Part shown: positions 49,472-62,000 of the stretch, piece after piece | Layout: the number at the start of each line of letters is the position of its first letter | Position numbering within the stretch: position 1 is the first letter of the stretch | Translations under genes and position numbers: made by a program | The notes under the pieces: model-generated | Databases searched by the model: none | Told to the model about the DNA's origin: nothing | What the model saw: the letters and a program-made list of their open reading frames with translations, nothing else | Origin: Sipunculus nudus | Taxonomy: Eukaryota; Annelida; Sipuncula; Golfingiida; Sipunculidae | Direction: 5' to 3' | NCBI GenBank assembly: GCA_026874595.1 | Contig: CM049307.1 | Location: 51,953,370 to 52,017,369 of the forward strand | Length of the DNA stretch: 64,000 nt

Positions 49472-52400
49472 AACCCCAACCGGAGGTATAACAAAACACG
49501 ACCTACATCTTAATAGAGGTAGTCATCTCCTCATTCTTAAAAAATAGGTCGTGGCTTCAGAAAATTGTTCTTTGGCATATTTATTGTCCCGTTTCCATGG
49601 GAACCTCTCAAATTTTAGATAAAGTAATTAATTTCACTTGTTTGTTAATATCTTGATTAATATTAACGATAGGCACTTGCAGTCTTCACAAAAATTTAGT
49701 ATTTCCTTTACAGATATATGCACCTATATTTTCTCTAGAATTGCAAATGTGTAAAAAGGAGCCACAAAATGTGATCAGATAAAAAGACCAGCTACTGAGT
49801 AATAAATTAATATCAAATATGCCAGGGTTAATGGAGTATATTGTTATGAAACAGCCAGAAACAGACACAAATTTATGCAAATTAGGGTAAGTCTGTGTGA
49901 AGAGAAATGCTAGTGCATACAAACAAGACTTTAAGTACTCTGGTTTCTGTGCATGCTTTGTAGTGTATACCATTATGTCTAAAAGTTGGCTCCTGTGGAA
50001 TTTTCATGTAGATTTTTGCAAACATACTTTATCATGACTTTGGATCATAATATAACTTAAATCGATGTTTGCATTTTTCTTCCGCCATCTTGGATAAATG
50101 TAGGCCATATTAAAACCAGGGTTATATATCATTCAAAAACAGTTATTTTAGACAAGGTTAAGGCAAACAATTTGATAATCCTCAACCGAAAACTGTTCTT
50201 GGTTGATTCTAGGGTAATTTTTTTTTCTGTATTATCAATATCTGTTATGAAAAATGTTGTACTGTTCATATATTTTAGATAATTTGCATAAATTTGCATA
50301 TTTGAATGAATAAGTAGAATTGATTGAACACCAAAAAAAACTTAATTATTTTTATAGAAAGAATAAAGTATTTCGGGTTAAAATATTCAAATTTGATAAT
50401 ATTTAACCTATGTCTATATAAATCTTATATTTTAATTAATAAAATGCAGATAAATTATGCAAATTAGACGAGATTATCGAGATTAGAGTAGGGTCTTGTC
50501 ATAAGGACATCATGACGAAAACAGTAGCTTAATAAGTTATTTATTAGCGGTAATGTTTTCGTTTCAATTTTAAAGCTAATTTACATAATTGTGTCTTTTT
50601 TATTAAGCAACTACAATAATAACTACAATTACATGATAATTCCAATAGGAATAGTAATGCTGATTTCACTTTTTTAATTGAATGTCATTTACTATTGCTA
50701 ATTTGATTAAATGGTTTGTCTACTTACTTGGGTAATTGGTCCCCCCTGTAGTTGAATAATAACTAATAACTTATAATAACTGATTGGTCTTCCCCTTCCA
50801 AAGACTAAAAACAATTATCATATAATAATTATATAATTCATTTGCATATGTAATGAGCCACGGATCGAATCATGAGTTTCGTGGAGGTTACGATAGGTAT
50901 TATATAATACCTCACCCTTTGGTTATCTATGCTAAGGTAGCAAGGTGCCGCGTTTTAATTGGTCTTACCATCCAGTAGACCACTGAATATATCATCAGCT
51001 GATGTTCGTCCATCGCTTTGTGAAGATGACTATGATAAGCAAGGTTTTGTAGTTGATCTAACTTTGTGTCGTAGATGACTTGTCAGGCCGATCCGGGCAC
51101 GGAAGAACTTCCCGCATGTTGGATACTTATGATCGGTGGTTGCCTTTGAGGTAGTTGCCATCCTCGCCTTGTGGACCTCACGTTTTCTCCTTGACTCCGC
51201 TAGTCATGCTACTCATCGTCTACTGCACCTAAGTGTGCAGCTGCATGCCATGCTTTTCGATCCTGCGCTAGACTTTCCAATGTATCTGTATTGATGGATA
51301 GTTTTTTTTTCAGTGATGCTTTCAAACTCTCCTTGTAGCGCCTCCGCTGACCTCCTATGGACCTTTTACCAGACACAATAGTTCTCCATACAAAAGTTGT
51401 TTTTGGAGTCTTGTATCTGGCATGCGGCAAACGTGACCTGCCCATTGGACCTTGGATAGATGCAAGATGATGCATGGACCATGGGAGATCGGCACATGTT
51501 AGGACCTCAGTATCTGGAACTTTGTCTTGCTATCTATTATTCATCAGTCGACGAAGGCAGGTCAGGTGAAAGTGGTTCGATTATTTGGCATGTTTGGCAT
51601 AGATATTTCATGTTTCGCAGCCATACAGCAGGGTATAGTGATGACAGTTTTGCATGGTGTCAATCTGTTCTTTTGCCTAGGGTAAAAATCACTCATATCT
51701 CAGCGGTAGTATCACTTATTCACGTGAAATTTTGCCTACGTTTACATCTTGGATCGCTTTCTCTTTCAATTAACAGATGGCGCCACCTATAATCATGTTT
51801 TAGTGGCAGACATCCATGCTAGTATGCAACACATCTCAATCTATTTACCCTTGCCACCCAATTCATGCCTCCCTTCACCCATCCCACTCTGATTTCGGCG
51901 GATACACGTAGTCGCTTGTCGACTACCCGTATTCTAGTTAATTTATAAAAATATTCCCCTAATTTGGTGTATCAAGTTAATTTATTTATAAAGTACATGT
52001 CAAATATTGGCCTCGCACACGTTGGCATCAATAATAAATAGATGTATTATTTTGCACCTGTAATAATATTCGCACTGATTGGAGCATCAAATTTATCTAT
52101 AAAATACATGCTAAACCTTGGCCACTCACATCTTGGCATCAATAACGATATATTATTTTGCACCAAACACCCCACAACTGATCATGATTTGACCGGCGGC
52201 TGCATGTGCAAATAAGTAAATTATTTATTAACTAGACAACTTAATTGGTAGCAGACAAACCATTTAATCACACTGAATAAATGCTCTCAAATAACATCAT
52301 TTCTTTATAATTTTCCAATAAGTATCGCTATCCAAATTCGGTACATATACATAAATATACAAACTAGTTAATAAATAACAGAGATATGTAAATTAGTTTT

Positions 52401-54134
52401 AAAAATGCATCACAACACATATTATGGCTGACAAGTGAAATAATAAACAACTATTGAAATAGCCGTAAAGTGAAATAAGTAGGAACTGTTTAAGTTATGA
52501 TGTTCTCATTTCCTCAATACATTACAAATTAGCTTATATTTTATTCATTGGTTAACTAGAGGGAATGACAAATTACCTAAGTAAGCAAATATTTAATCCA
52601 TTAAATATATATTTCTAAATTACATTCAATTTAAAAACAATACAATCAGTGTCGCTTTTCCCATCGGAAAATACATGCGTGTTCATATATACGAAACTAA
52701 GTTAATAAGTGACACAAAATATGTATGTTAGCTTTAAAATTAAAAACAATGATTACATTTTTTACAATCAATAAGTGGACATATGACCGCTAATAAGTGA
52801 ATTATTAAGCAACTATTTACCTTATGATGATCTCATGAAAAGACCACTTCCTACTACAATTTTTCCAATTTGCATAATTTATCTGCATTTTATTATTCGA
52901 AAAATATGATTTTATTCAGACATACGTTATATCTTATCATATTTGTATAGTTTGTACTTGAAATACCTTATTTTACTTCCATAAAAAGCCAAATAATCAA
53001 TACATCTATATTTATTGTATAATTAATTCCACCAATTATGTCAAATATGCAAATTTATGCATATTATTTAATTTAATACGTAAACTACAACAATTGTGAT
53101 AGCAGAATTTAATTCTACAGACAAAATTACCCTAGAATCAATCAAGAAAAATTATCTGTGAAGGATTATGAAATTGTATTTGCCTTTCCGTGTCTAAAAT
53201 GTCGGTTTTTGAGTGATATAAAACCCTGGATTTAATATGGCCGCCATTTTCTTTATGATGGCGGAAGAAAAAATGCAAACATCGATTTTTATTTATAGTT
53301 ACATTAGGATCCAAAGTTATGAAAAAATATGATTCAAAAATTTATATGTGAATTCTAGAGAATGGCACAAGCGTATACACAATTCGACATGAGTGTGCAA
53401 ATGATAGGTTGGATCTGGAATCCTAGCAACAACAGTGATGAACGTATGTTTTACACACGTTGCTCCGAGTAATCGCTATCTTCATAAAATCTTTATGTCC
53501 CCATAAGCTTCAGAATATAAATAACATTATCTATCCAATATAGTGCAAATTATTCACGCATAAAATAGCTTTCCTGATGAATATCATTAAAGCACTCATC
53601 CGTAACAGATACAGTTGCAGGTTATTTATTAACTGCAAGAACAGTTCCAGTGATGACTATATGTACAAATTTTATATTATGGTCACTCTATATGCATAAA
53701 CATTTGCATGTATGTACAGGCCATATAACTGAGCTGAAGAGAAAATTTAAGCAAAGAACTATTAACATTTTTATGACATTTTTTATTTAAGATGACAAAA
53801 AAATGCACATTTTAAATTGAAAATTTGCATATATTTACATATATTACCATAAATTAAACAAATAAGGAATACATAATGTACAATATAAAAATTCCCATGT
53901 TATTTCCCGCATTTTGGTGCTGGTTGCATTTTTCTATGTGTAAAAAATACAGAGTTATGGCAATTTTTTTAAAATCATTCTGACCTTGTAAATTAGAATG
54001 GTTACCATGGAAACATGGCTGTAAATGTAGGACAAAACACGACCTTGAGACCACGGCCTATTTTTTTCTGGAAGTACAGGAGTTCATTACTAATAAAAAA
54101 TAGGTTGTGTTTTGTTATACCTTGGGTTGGGGTT
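49472..54134. mobile_element. Foldback-like element with long inverted arms, ~4.66 kb
   Basis: aaccccaacc..aggtataacaaaacac at the left (49472 onward) is mirrored at 54103-54134. The arms stay similar inward for about 1 kb: ggttgattctagggtaattt (50201) against aaaattaccctagaatcaat (53123), and a tttttcttccgccatcttgg block (50075) against its reverse near 53264. Weaker similarity extends outward to about 49385 and 54210. The centre holds a LINE remnant and short tandem repeats (51950-52170, 52290-52840). No transposase is seen. Confidence 0.78.
51060..51690 (-). mobile_element. LINE 3' end remnant inside the foldback element
   Basis: The reverse strand reads LYGCET, then RSRLPHARYKTPKTT, VSGKRSIGGQRRRYKESLKA, NTDTLESLAQDRKAWHAAAH, then in another frame PTCGKFFRARIGLTSHLRH. 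This order (RT tail, then a CxxC..SH zinc-finger-like end) is characteristic of a group of non-LTR retrotransposons. Stops and frameshifts show decay. The 40.0-40.5 kb remnant is a different subfamily. Confidence 0.8.
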
Positions 54135-54592
54135 TGACCCCATGAAACCCCTCTCTGCCGCAGGTCTATAATGAGCTGCAGTAATCAGATAGCTCGTGCG
54201 CGTAAATGCATTTCCATGTGGCAGCGATTTCGAAAACAACCAGGCATGACGAATTTGGTCTGTTTTATATGAAGGTGTTTTAAGCTACCAGTTTAATTTG
54301 CCTGCGATGGTACCAGTTAGGTTTCTCACACTAAACCCTACCCCTTGTTGTTACACCTGCTTTTGTTTCAGCACCAACGTGTAACATAAGTGAGTACAGC
54401 TGGACTTTATCTCAAGCCTTTTATGCTGAGTTGTGGTGTCGGTAAGCATGTTGCATTTGCTCAAGATGACAAAAATAGTCCTAGTGTTCCTTCAAGCGGC
54501 ATATCGATACCTTTCCTACAAATTTTTGTAAGGATTGCCCGTTTGAAACTGGCCAATAACTTTTCAATATTGTGTTATCCAGCATATTTTTT

Positions 54593-54860
54593 TTAAATGG
54601 CGTTATTAGGGCACTTTTTATCTGGCTTTAACTCTTGCATCCACTTGTTAATAATAAAAATAATAAGATGACTATTATCCAAACATTGCTTAAGTAGCAA
54701 GATCAGCACAGGGTCAAGGTAACAAGTCGTCGGTGCAGACTTCTTGATAATTTTTATCACCTCCTTTGTTGAGGCATCTTTGAAGTTTTTTAAGTCTATG
54801 AATAAAATTTTGGCTGTTATTTTTGTATTGCGTTTTGCTGATACGTTAAGTATGCGGATA
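54593..54860 (-). mobile_element. LINE reverse transcriptase fragment
   Basis: The reverse frame contains FKDASTKEVIKIIKKSAPTT, CYLDPVLILLLKQCLDNS and IIFIINKWMQE, close to the conserved 'S..C.LDPIPT.LLK.CLD..LPIIT.IIN.S' block at the start of jockey/CR1-type reverse transcriptase. Only this block is legible; the polymerase motifs are missing. Confidence 0.65.
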
Positions 54861-55021
54861 GGTTTATGTAAAGGCATTTTCACATCTACGCCTTTATCTA
54901 CCATTCGCAGACATTGCATTTTGTCAAAAAATGGTGGAGCGACCTGTTTAATATCATTGTATTTCAGCACATAAAAACCCGTTTGTGTTAAGTATAACAT
55001 AATGTTGAACATCATCATTAT

Positions 55022-55024
<3 letters not shown>

Positions 55025-55064
<40 letters not shown>
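55025..55064. repeat. (AAT)n microsatellite
   Basis: About 13 AAT units followed by a CATCAT run. Confidence 0.95.
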
Positions 55065-55129
55065 CACCATCATCATCATGATATTCTTATATAGAACATG
55101 AATATACACAGAAAAAGTCTGATCACCCC

Positions 55130-55210
55130 GTAGACCATATGAGAATAGACCCTATGACCCTCCGATTGCCGGTCGTCTGCTCTGCCAATGAGCTATCAGG
55201 GATCCCCGAC
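55130..55210 (-). repeat. Possible tRNA-like repeat fragment
   Basis: The reverse strand reads gatagctcattggcagagca then gacgaccggcaatcggaggg, an A-box-like head, but no clear B box or cloverleaf follows. Perhaps the head of a second SINE family. Confidence 0.3.
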
Positions 55211-56164
55211 CCCTCTGAATTTTTGCACACTTTCATAGGAACCAGCGAAATGACGTCAGGTTATTATTCATACTTCATGTGTCGACACAGTGACTTTGCA
55301 TGCAGCAGTGATTTGTACATGAATACCTTGATATTCCAGTAAAAATACATGGTTTCCGGTACGTTCAGTATTTTTAAGGTGATTCGTCCAAACACGGTGA
55401 CACAGAAGTACATAAATGATACTTGACCGATTTTACAAGTAAGTAAAGGTGATACCTACATTTTGTCACTGGACCAAATTCAAGACGAGGCAAGGATAGC
55501 GTTGAGGAAACTACGCCCTTATTCGGCTTGATATATAGGACACCCGTTGCAATATAACTATTCGAATTTTCCCTAGTTCGAGTCGCTTGTAGCCATCCTA
55601 TGGCAAGTGTCAAATCTAGAATATAGGGAGCATACGTGATCTAGTCTCTTATTCTATGATGGACTAACAATACATATTTATTTGGAAAATGGCTGTATAT
55701 GAATCCCAACTTTTCCGATGAACCGACAAACATTAACATAAAAAAGAGGAACATATACTGTATAAAGAGAAATGAAATTATCGTTACTGTGATGAGGCCG
55801 ATCCCTGAGCGTGTATGGAAACCAGAGTCGTTAGGGAACAGGGACAAAATCCTTCACGGTTGTGAATCGTATATCAAGTCATTGTGGTTCACAATCAGCG
55901 GGGCATATACGGCTGAGACTGGTAACAGAAGAACTGGTAAAAGCACTATTACAAACAGGTTACGTTCATCTAACCTGTGCTCAATGAATTTGGTACCATT
56001 AAATTGCATGGAGCAGGCTCGAAATGGCTTGGCGACTATTACTAAACGGCCGGGTGTAGATACAGAAGGATGGTGGTATTTATATCCCCATCCCACCCCT
56101 GCCACTTTGCAGCAATGGGGGAAGGTCAATGTGATTAGAGTGTCCTGGACAGGACCTTCGTCGT

Positions 56165-56413
56165 TTATTTTTTTTAAGCTGGTCCCGTCAACAAATGGTT
56201 CAACTTCATTATCCCTTTTTTTTTGCAAACAGGTAAACGTGCTGCAGTAAAGTCTGTCCTTTAATACTGTGGTTGCAATACGGAAAATAATTATAACTTT
56301 TCAAAGCAAGTATGATTTCAATCTGAACGAACACATATTATAAATAATATTTAGAATTAGAATTAATAATAAAACCACAACAATTGTCGAAACAGTAACA
56401 ATAATAATAATAA

Positions 56414-56444
<31 letters not shown>

Positions 56445-56699
56445 AAGAAGAAAAATTTATTATTATAGAATAAAAATAAAGTTATGATAAAGTCAAATAT
56501 TTTAATCTATTATGTATATTTATGTTGCATAATTAAACTGATGACGATAATATAATAATATTAATAATAATATTAATATTATTAATAATAATAAGCTTAT
56601 TATATAATCATACCTGTTAATATACTAAATATATTCATGTTGTATAAATAAACTTATGACGACAATAATAATAATAATAATAATAATAATTATGACGAC

Positions 56700-56734
<35 letters not shown>

Positions 56735-57537
56735 TAATAATAATGAGCTCTTGAGACGTCAGTGTAGAGCCGTGATGAAAGCCGTAGATAAATCACTAGA
56801 AAATCACGCGTTTAATGAAACACAGAATGCGTTTACCGTACCGCATCGCAGCAAGTTCTCATAAACTTGTTCGTATTAGAATCAAGAATAAATAAAACGA
56901 TATTTTCGAGATATTTAGGATCCGTAAACTATAAATGCTCTGCCAACCAACGACACGATTTAACTCCCTATTAAAACATGCATAAAACCTTGCGGAATGT
57001 GGAATATATCATAGAACAGAAGGAAGAAATTCAAAGCATAAAAACATCTCTGGTGGGCTAATGTCGTCACCCATGCCGTCAATCCATGGTCTATCCATCT
57101 GTCTGTCCGTCCGCCCGGAGTGCTTTAATTTTGCATTTAACGGTTACCTTTAACAGAATATGTGAAAAAATAAACATAAGTGATTAATTTCTTGCGGGCA
57201 GATGCACATCAATAATAGCTCTTTCAAATATGAAGAGGAACATCGAGACCTACTATTCCAAGGTCACAGAGCTTCATATAGGAAAAAAAATCTTCTGACC
57301 TGATTTCTCAGGGACCACAATCTGGCTTTAATGTAAATGCATGTCAACAAATTCTCGTCTACTTCAAAGATTGGTGACCTTGATCGTCACACCGAACCGG
57401 GCCTTACATCCTTGATTAAACCTGGCGTATTCCATTAGATACACCAGGGGAACGCAATATGTAATATATCTGATGGAACCTCATATGAAAGACATAAGGT
57501 AAGCGATATAGCAAGTATATGGCAAATTTAAGCGCAT

Positions 57538-57568
<31 letters not shown>

Positions 57569-58981
57569 GGCCCAGTAGTTAAACACAGCTAATACTTCGA
57601 TAATACGTATACCAATATTAATGTATTCTTCCGTGGTCCCATATGTGCACTATTACGTATCAATGTATTGGCGGTCTCTTCATTTGTTATAAATTCTTCA
57701 TAAGGGAGAAATTCATGTTATGTGTACTTTCATATTGTTATTCATGTTATGTGTTTACTTCCCTATTTAATGAAGATATTTCGGGCTCGCGGAAATATGC
57801 CGATAATCAATAGCAATGCAACAAGCCTATCCCTTGACATGTTCTTCATCTCAATTAAAAGCAGTTATCCCGTAGTTCCATGTTTCTGTAAAAGACTTGG
57901 AAGGATTCTAGGGGCTTTTATTATTCCATTCCTTTGTTTTATATGCAAACATATGTTACCACCATTAATGATATACCCTTGTATCATGTTGCATATCAAG
58001 AAACCCACGGAATCATTAAACAAGCTTAAAAAATACGGAGAGTCAACTATAAATAATAGTATTAACAAGACGTGTTACAAGTGAACGTGATTGGACAGAA
58101 AAGGATAGCACGATTCGGCAACAAACACACGACAGTTTCCCGATACATATTGAATATATTTTTATCAGAAGTCCTAACTATATAACAAAGTTGTGGATTT
58201 GAGCATGTAAGAAGAGTTGTGACAAAGGCGTGTTCACGTCCGACCACAGTATGAGAATCAAATGTTAGAAGCAGGAGCATAAGCAAATCGAATTCCCCTT
58301 AGGCATAGCCTAGTACATCATATTCGCTATATATTCTTACATACCACAGGCGTAGTCGTGATATGCTCTCGTGTTATCTCCAATTGTTTGGCTGTCTTCC
58401 AGAGGATATACAATTTGTCGGAGAAATGCAATTCAGCGATATTAGACGTGTTGCGTATGGCATATACGAATTTGTTTTTATCGTGTTTTTTTATGTGGGC
58501 GACCAATATTGTCTAATCGATTAAATAAAGGGTGCCTTATCATTCGAGAGAACGCAACGTCTGGAAAAATTTGTTGACAAAATTATCATTGCTACTGTAG
58601 TTGATTCCTTTTTGCTAGTGCTTGCACTTATCCCTGGCCGAGGAATGATAGACCATATTATAAAAACACACACATAAAAACCTATGGTCGCAAACCAAGA
58701 TGATTCTTCAGTAAAAAAACACTATAGTTTCGGATAGACGCTGATAGGGTTACGTTCATCAACAGATCCATATATGGCTGCTTTAATCACGTCTGACATA
58801 AATGTTCTCGCAAAGCAATCGTCACATTCATGAGATGAGGTCTCCGGCTCAAAGATCTGCCGTTCCATTGTTTTTAATAGATGTATTTTCGTTTGTTAAT
58901 TCAGTCGGGTTGCTAGTGAGAAAGCTAGTGAGTATAGCCAGAGAGAAAAATCTGTTGAAGTGAGATATCTTGCAAAACACG
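56165..58981 (+). repeat. Duplicon segment upstream of gene B (pairs with 14207-17480)
   Basis: Includes the AAT/AAG tracts (56398-56452, 56664-56740), a (CT)n block near 57538-57568 and the presumed promoter of gene B. A 1-830 family copy at 57060-57390 (gtctgtccgtccgccc) may be absent from copy 1, so inserted after the duplication. Confidence 0.78.
56398..56740. repeat. (AAT)n and (AAG)n simple repeats
   Basis: AAG run at about 56415-56450, AAT runs near 56570-56600, 56664-56690 and 56699-56740. Confidence 0.92.
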
Positions 58982-59010
58982 ATGGAACTAAATGTCGTTA
59001 CACCTAACAG
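58982..59010 (+). CDS. Gene B exon 1: start codon
   Basis: It encodes MELNVVTPN plus two bases, donor gtatgt. A at -3 and G at +4. Differs from gene A exon 1 at a few bases only. Confidence 0.75.
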
Positions 59011-62000
59011 GTATGTATGTTCTGATCAGGAATATCCCCTGCCGTTTTATTTATATTCGCAAATTTATTCCATAATTTAAATATAATAAACATAACGCGA
59101 ACTTAGACGACTTTGGAAGAACTGTTGCTTATATAATAAACAGCAATACAAAAAACTACATATTTAAATCATATTGAATCCATGATATATTGAATACTCA
59201 ACAGAACTTTCTGTCTTATGAATATTAATGATTATTATATTTTGTAAAATTGATTAAATCACTAATATTTATGTTGAACATTTTACCAGCTTTTGTACAG
59301 TGAATCTTTGTCGGACAGGTCTGGCAGATTATTCCTTATATATTTTGTGTTCTCCTGTTTGATTTCATGGACAGCTGCGACCAGTAAGTAAAACCTATTT
59401 ATTGATAAAAGTGTATAGCTTTACAATTTCTAAACAAAAATAAAATTGCTATAGTAAAGCAGGAACTATGAAGTCTTTTCCAGATAAGGTTTATATTTAG
59501 GAAAGCAAGAGCAATAATAGAGCTCTTCCACGAGATACGCACTCGTCTGATGCGATGGGTCTTGAGAATCAGTATGTTAAGTTTTGCATAATGAAACACG
59601 ATACATGTCAGACAACTTTAGATGAACTTCGTCGTTATTGGTAAGATACACTTTAGATCTTAAAATTCAATCGATCTTATTTTTCAACATAAAGGCCCAA
59701 ACGTTTAGTGCCAACAGATGTTGATAGGGTAGTTGAAAAGGTCTATGGGAATAGTGTTTTATGTGAAGAGATATCATGGATAAGACACGGCTAATCGTAC
59801 CTGTGGTAAAAATAACGTTAGCCAGTTTCCTCTTACGGAGGCCTTTATATTGTATTATACTTTATATTGTATTATATTGTATTATACTTATACATATTTT
59901 TCTTCTACAATTATCCTGGAATCAAAAAGAGAGAGGGGATCATGTTTTCGCCTGCGAATTCTTATTTTGTTAGTGGCCTTCAGTGCTATTACCTACGATA
60001 ACACTCCCTTATATACGTCTTACAACGGGTTAACACGTTTATTATGTAATTACCTTACCGAGTGTAGCTCTTTTACTTCTAACCCACCCAAGTCTTATGC
60101 ATACCGCTTCGTTATGAAAAAAAAGTGATGTAGGCCTATTCCTAATCTGCGTGTGAATACCTGTGCGGGGATAATTACGCCGGAGGTTCAAAGAATGGAT
60201 TTCATTTTTCTCAATATTGGCTTTTATCACATGAATATTCTTGCAAACTTATTCACGTAACTATTTATAAGGACAATCTCTCTTCTTGGATTACTGCTGT
60301 AACTGTATGTTAGCTAGGAAATAAATTATTAATATTCTGTTTGTTCGTCCTTAAATATTAACAAATAAACGAAAGGCAGGGCTCTGGAACCGGGGAGATA
60401 TTTAGATTGTCTGTGGGTAGTTGAGTAATGTCTGGAATGTTTTTCGTTAGCATAAACTGATCATATGCAAATGTTACGGGCGGGCAGAAAGATGAATATC
60501 GAGGGCGGGGGAACGAATTGAGGCTTTAATTAATTCCAGCTTGTCACTTCCTTGTGAGACGATACTAAAAGTCTCCCTTATTTCAATGTCAATTTGTATT
60601 TACGATTTAAACATGGAACAATTATATACAGGTCACTTATTTTTAAGTTTACACGTCTCCAATGTTAAATATTTGTATTTTCTAAAGAGGTTGTCCAACT
60701 GGTACTTTTGGATGGCAGTGTAGGTACACATGTACGTGTTACCCACTTTGTAACAGGATAACAGACCACTGTGAGAACTGTCGAGGATTAACCTGGGGAC
60801 CTGGGTGTCTATAAGGTTTTATTTTTTAAAACATCGATGTATACAGAGTATAATGTAAGATTAAACATGTTAATCAGTATATTTGTACAGCCAATGCTGA
60901 TACATAGAACTATAAAGTGAATATAGCTATTAAACGAGAACATTTATCACCAAAAACATAAGTTGAGAATGTGCCACTTGTTCCGAAGGGTACCAAAATT
61001 ATAAGTATATAGACGGAGGTGCACCTAATAAGAAATGTATGAGCGATATGGTAGTCTATATGCAGGAATATCAGAAGATTTTAGCTTAAATGTGGTCCAA
61101 AGAGAAATTTCCTGAAATGAGACCTTGAAATGAGACTTAATTCATTTTTAACAATATGGAAGCTTTGTGCAATCACGACACTTCATACATAAACCATTTT
61201 AAACACACCAAAGTTTAACGACCTCGCTAGGTATCCGTGCTTGAAATTAGAATAAGTCAATGCAAGGTATATGGGCTATATATACGTTCTCATAGAAATG
61301 TTATCCTGAATTTGTGAATATGTATAAGCACAACTCAAGCTTACTTAATACATGGTTGATCAGAAAAGCTAACGGAATAAGAATATTTACAGTTTTTCTT
61401 CATTATTATCACATTCTTTGATTTACAGAGTCTTCCTGCAGATACAACGACGAATATGGCATATTTTATCAAGGCAAGGAATCTACGAACAATGCCGGTC
61501 GCGAATGTATTTCATGGGAAAGGGTAGGTTATGGTCCTGATGCATTTCCTGAGGGTGACGTAAAGAGGGCATCAAATTACTGCAGGAACCCTTTAGTAAA
61601 AGGCGCGGGATCTGGAAAATGGCTCTGGTGTTACCACGACGCAGCACCGGGATGGAACTGGGATTACTGCACTCATACTGTGAGACAATGCAGTGAGTAT
61701 ATTCATTGATCATTATTCATTGATCATTGATCGCCTGCGAAAAAATAAATATAAGAAATCCTTTTCACCAACAATATAAAAAAAATCGCTTAAAAGTTTT
61801 TAGCACGGCAAAACTCGCTTGAATAAATATCACATAATTAATATGCATCTTTGATAAAACCAGAAGTCAATATTATCAGCTGAACTGTCCAGTGACCCAA
61901 ATATGTATTTAGTGTGCAGAAAGCTTTAGATGGATGGCATAGCGAAGACGCTTGTCATTTGCTATATCTGAGCGGGAAAATTACTAGCAGGAAAAAGTCA

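Noticed and set aside
55699-56250. 183-residue open frame, the longest in the window
   Set aside because: No recognised domain, odd composition, overlaps the duplicon border and its 3' part is homologous to non-coding sequence at 14.2 kb, where the frame is not kept.
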